This document shows positions 5,850-6,597 of a DNA stretch of 6,597 nucleotides, in pieces. The DNA is taken from NCBI GenBank assembly GCA_036339375.1, contig JAYZBC010000060.1, forward strand, positions 1 to 6,597, read 5' to 3'. Each line of letters begins with the position of its first letter. Position 1 is the stretch's first letter. A model generated the notes under the pieces. It had not been told where the DNA came from, did no database searches, and saw nothing but the letters and a program-made list of their open reading frames with translations. The position numbers and the translations under genes are program-made. This DNA is from JAYZBC01 sp036339375. GTDB taxonomy: Bacteria; Pseudomonadota; Alphaproteobacteria; MPNO01; UBA2964.

Positions 5850-5855
5850 ATTTAT

Positions 5856-6597
5856 ATGCCAGAAAACATCCTCCAACCCAATGTCTCGGGTGACAAAAAA
5901 TCTAGCTGGATGGAATTATTCCTACAGGGCCGGGGACCATACACTGTCCTTCTTAATTTAGGAATAGGCTTACATGCTATTGACATTTTCATCATTACCA
6001 CAGTGATGCCCACCGTAGTCGAAGATATTGGGGGGCTTCGTTATTACACATGGACATCTATGCTGTACATGGTGGGGACAATTGTTGGTGCAGCCGCAGG
6101 GTCACATTTACGTGACCAATTTGGTGCACGCCTCGGTTATTTCTGGGGTGGCATGCTCCTTCTCATTGGCACCATCGGATGCGCAATTTCACCCGACATG
6201 TTGAGTTTGCTTATCGCACGTATCTTAAAGGGTGTTGGTGGTGGATTGGTGATATCACAATCTATGTCGTTAGTGAGCGATTTATATTCTCCAAAAATAC
6301 GCACTAGAATTTTGGCGACCATTTCAACAACCTGGAGCGTTGCTGCACTTTTCGGCCCTGGTGTAGGCGGTCTTTTTGCAGAACTAAACTGGTGGCGAGG
6401 GGCCTTTTGGTCACAGGGGCCCTTTATAATTTTATTTTTATGGATGGCATTAAAATATCTCACGAATTCGGAAAAAAACGTTCATAGGCGCCGTTTTCCG
6501 TGGAGACGCCTTAGTTTGTTAGCAGGTGGAGTTGTAGCGGTGGGTATATCCAGTCAATTCAACCAACCAATTTTAAGCCTTGTTTTGATTGCAACAG
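5856..6597 (+). CDS. Major-facilitator transporter, DHA2 (EmrB/QacA)-like; C-terminal part beyond window
   Basis: The first 247 residues are present, and the frame stays open to the right edge. A polar N-terminus of about 30 residues is followed by roughly seven hydrophobic helices. TM1 carries D43 before TTVMPTV, as in DHA2 drug-proton antiporters. The loop after TM2 holds a motif A variant at 82-92 (GSHLRDQFGAR), TM4 has the conserved R122 with GVGGG, and motif C appears as FGPGVGG at 166-172. NWWRGAFWSQGPF follows, as usual before TM6. Full-length DHA2 proteins have 14 helices and about 500 residues, so roughly half is visible. The likely role is proton-driven efflux of a small molecule. 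An in-frame TAG at 5844 rules out an earlier start, and no ribosome site precedes the ATG. Its divergent pairing with the oxidoreductase gene suggests shared regulation. The family is clear; 12 versus 14 helices cannot be settled here. Confidence 0.88.
   Translation, partial: MPENILQPNVSGDKKSSWMELFLQGRGPYTVLLNLGIGLHAIDIFIITTVMPTVVEDIGGLRYYTWTSMLYMVGTIVGAAAGSHLRDQFGARLGYFWGGMLLLIGTIGCAISPDMLSLLIARILKGVGGGLVISQSMSLVSDLYSPKIRTRILATISTTWSVAALFGPGVGGLFAELNWWRGAFWSQGPFIILFLWMALKYLTNSEKNVHRRRFPWRRLSLLAGGVVAVGISSQFNQPILSLVLIAT

Overview
The window reads as an accessory metabolic region of a proteobacterium, possibly a marine alphaproteobacterium with AT-leaning DNA. That guess rests only on the gene families, the GTG/TTG starts and the Shine-Dalgarno use; no marker gene fixes the taxon. 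Seven genes lie on the minus strand and one, cut by the right edge, on the plus strand. Coding is dense, with no gene-free stretch over 300 bases. No RNA gene, insertion sequence or CRISPR array was seen.

Right part (4762-6597): a luciferase-like flavin-dependent oxidoreductase (minus) diverges from a DHA2-type major-facilitator transporter (plus, incomplete). A 77-bp gap separates them. It holds a TATAAT box facing the oxidoreductase, a CCAAGG/CCTTGG inverted repeat around that box, and a possible leaderless promoter for the transporter.

Middle part (2734-4508): two homologous EamA/DMT-type ten-helix transporters overlap by 4 bases (ATGA). The upstream one appears to start with TTG beside a run of seven T, where a one-base change would join it to an upstream ATG. 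A short hairpin and a TATAAT box lie between this pair and the next operon.

Left part (1-2629): a four-gene minus-strand operon. Its order is a 4,5-dihydroxyphthalate decarboxylase-family protein (periplasmic-binding-protein fold, apparently cytoplasmic), an intact haem-oxygenase-like diiron oxidase (HDO; CADD/PqqC-like), a small AbrB/MazE-type protein, and a second HDO-like protein cut by the left edge. The second HDO-like protein aligns with the first almost without gaps but has lost four of the five metal-ligand positions that can be seen. It is therefore probably a non-catalytic partner.

The most interesting reading is a small, possibly undescribed pathway: a decarboxylase-like enzyme and a diiron oxidase, with a pseudo-oxidase partner and an AbrB-type protein, act on a small carboxylated (perhaps aromatic) molecule, and the adjacent transporters may move the substrate or product. 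The family assignments are well supported by sequence; the joint pathway is inference.
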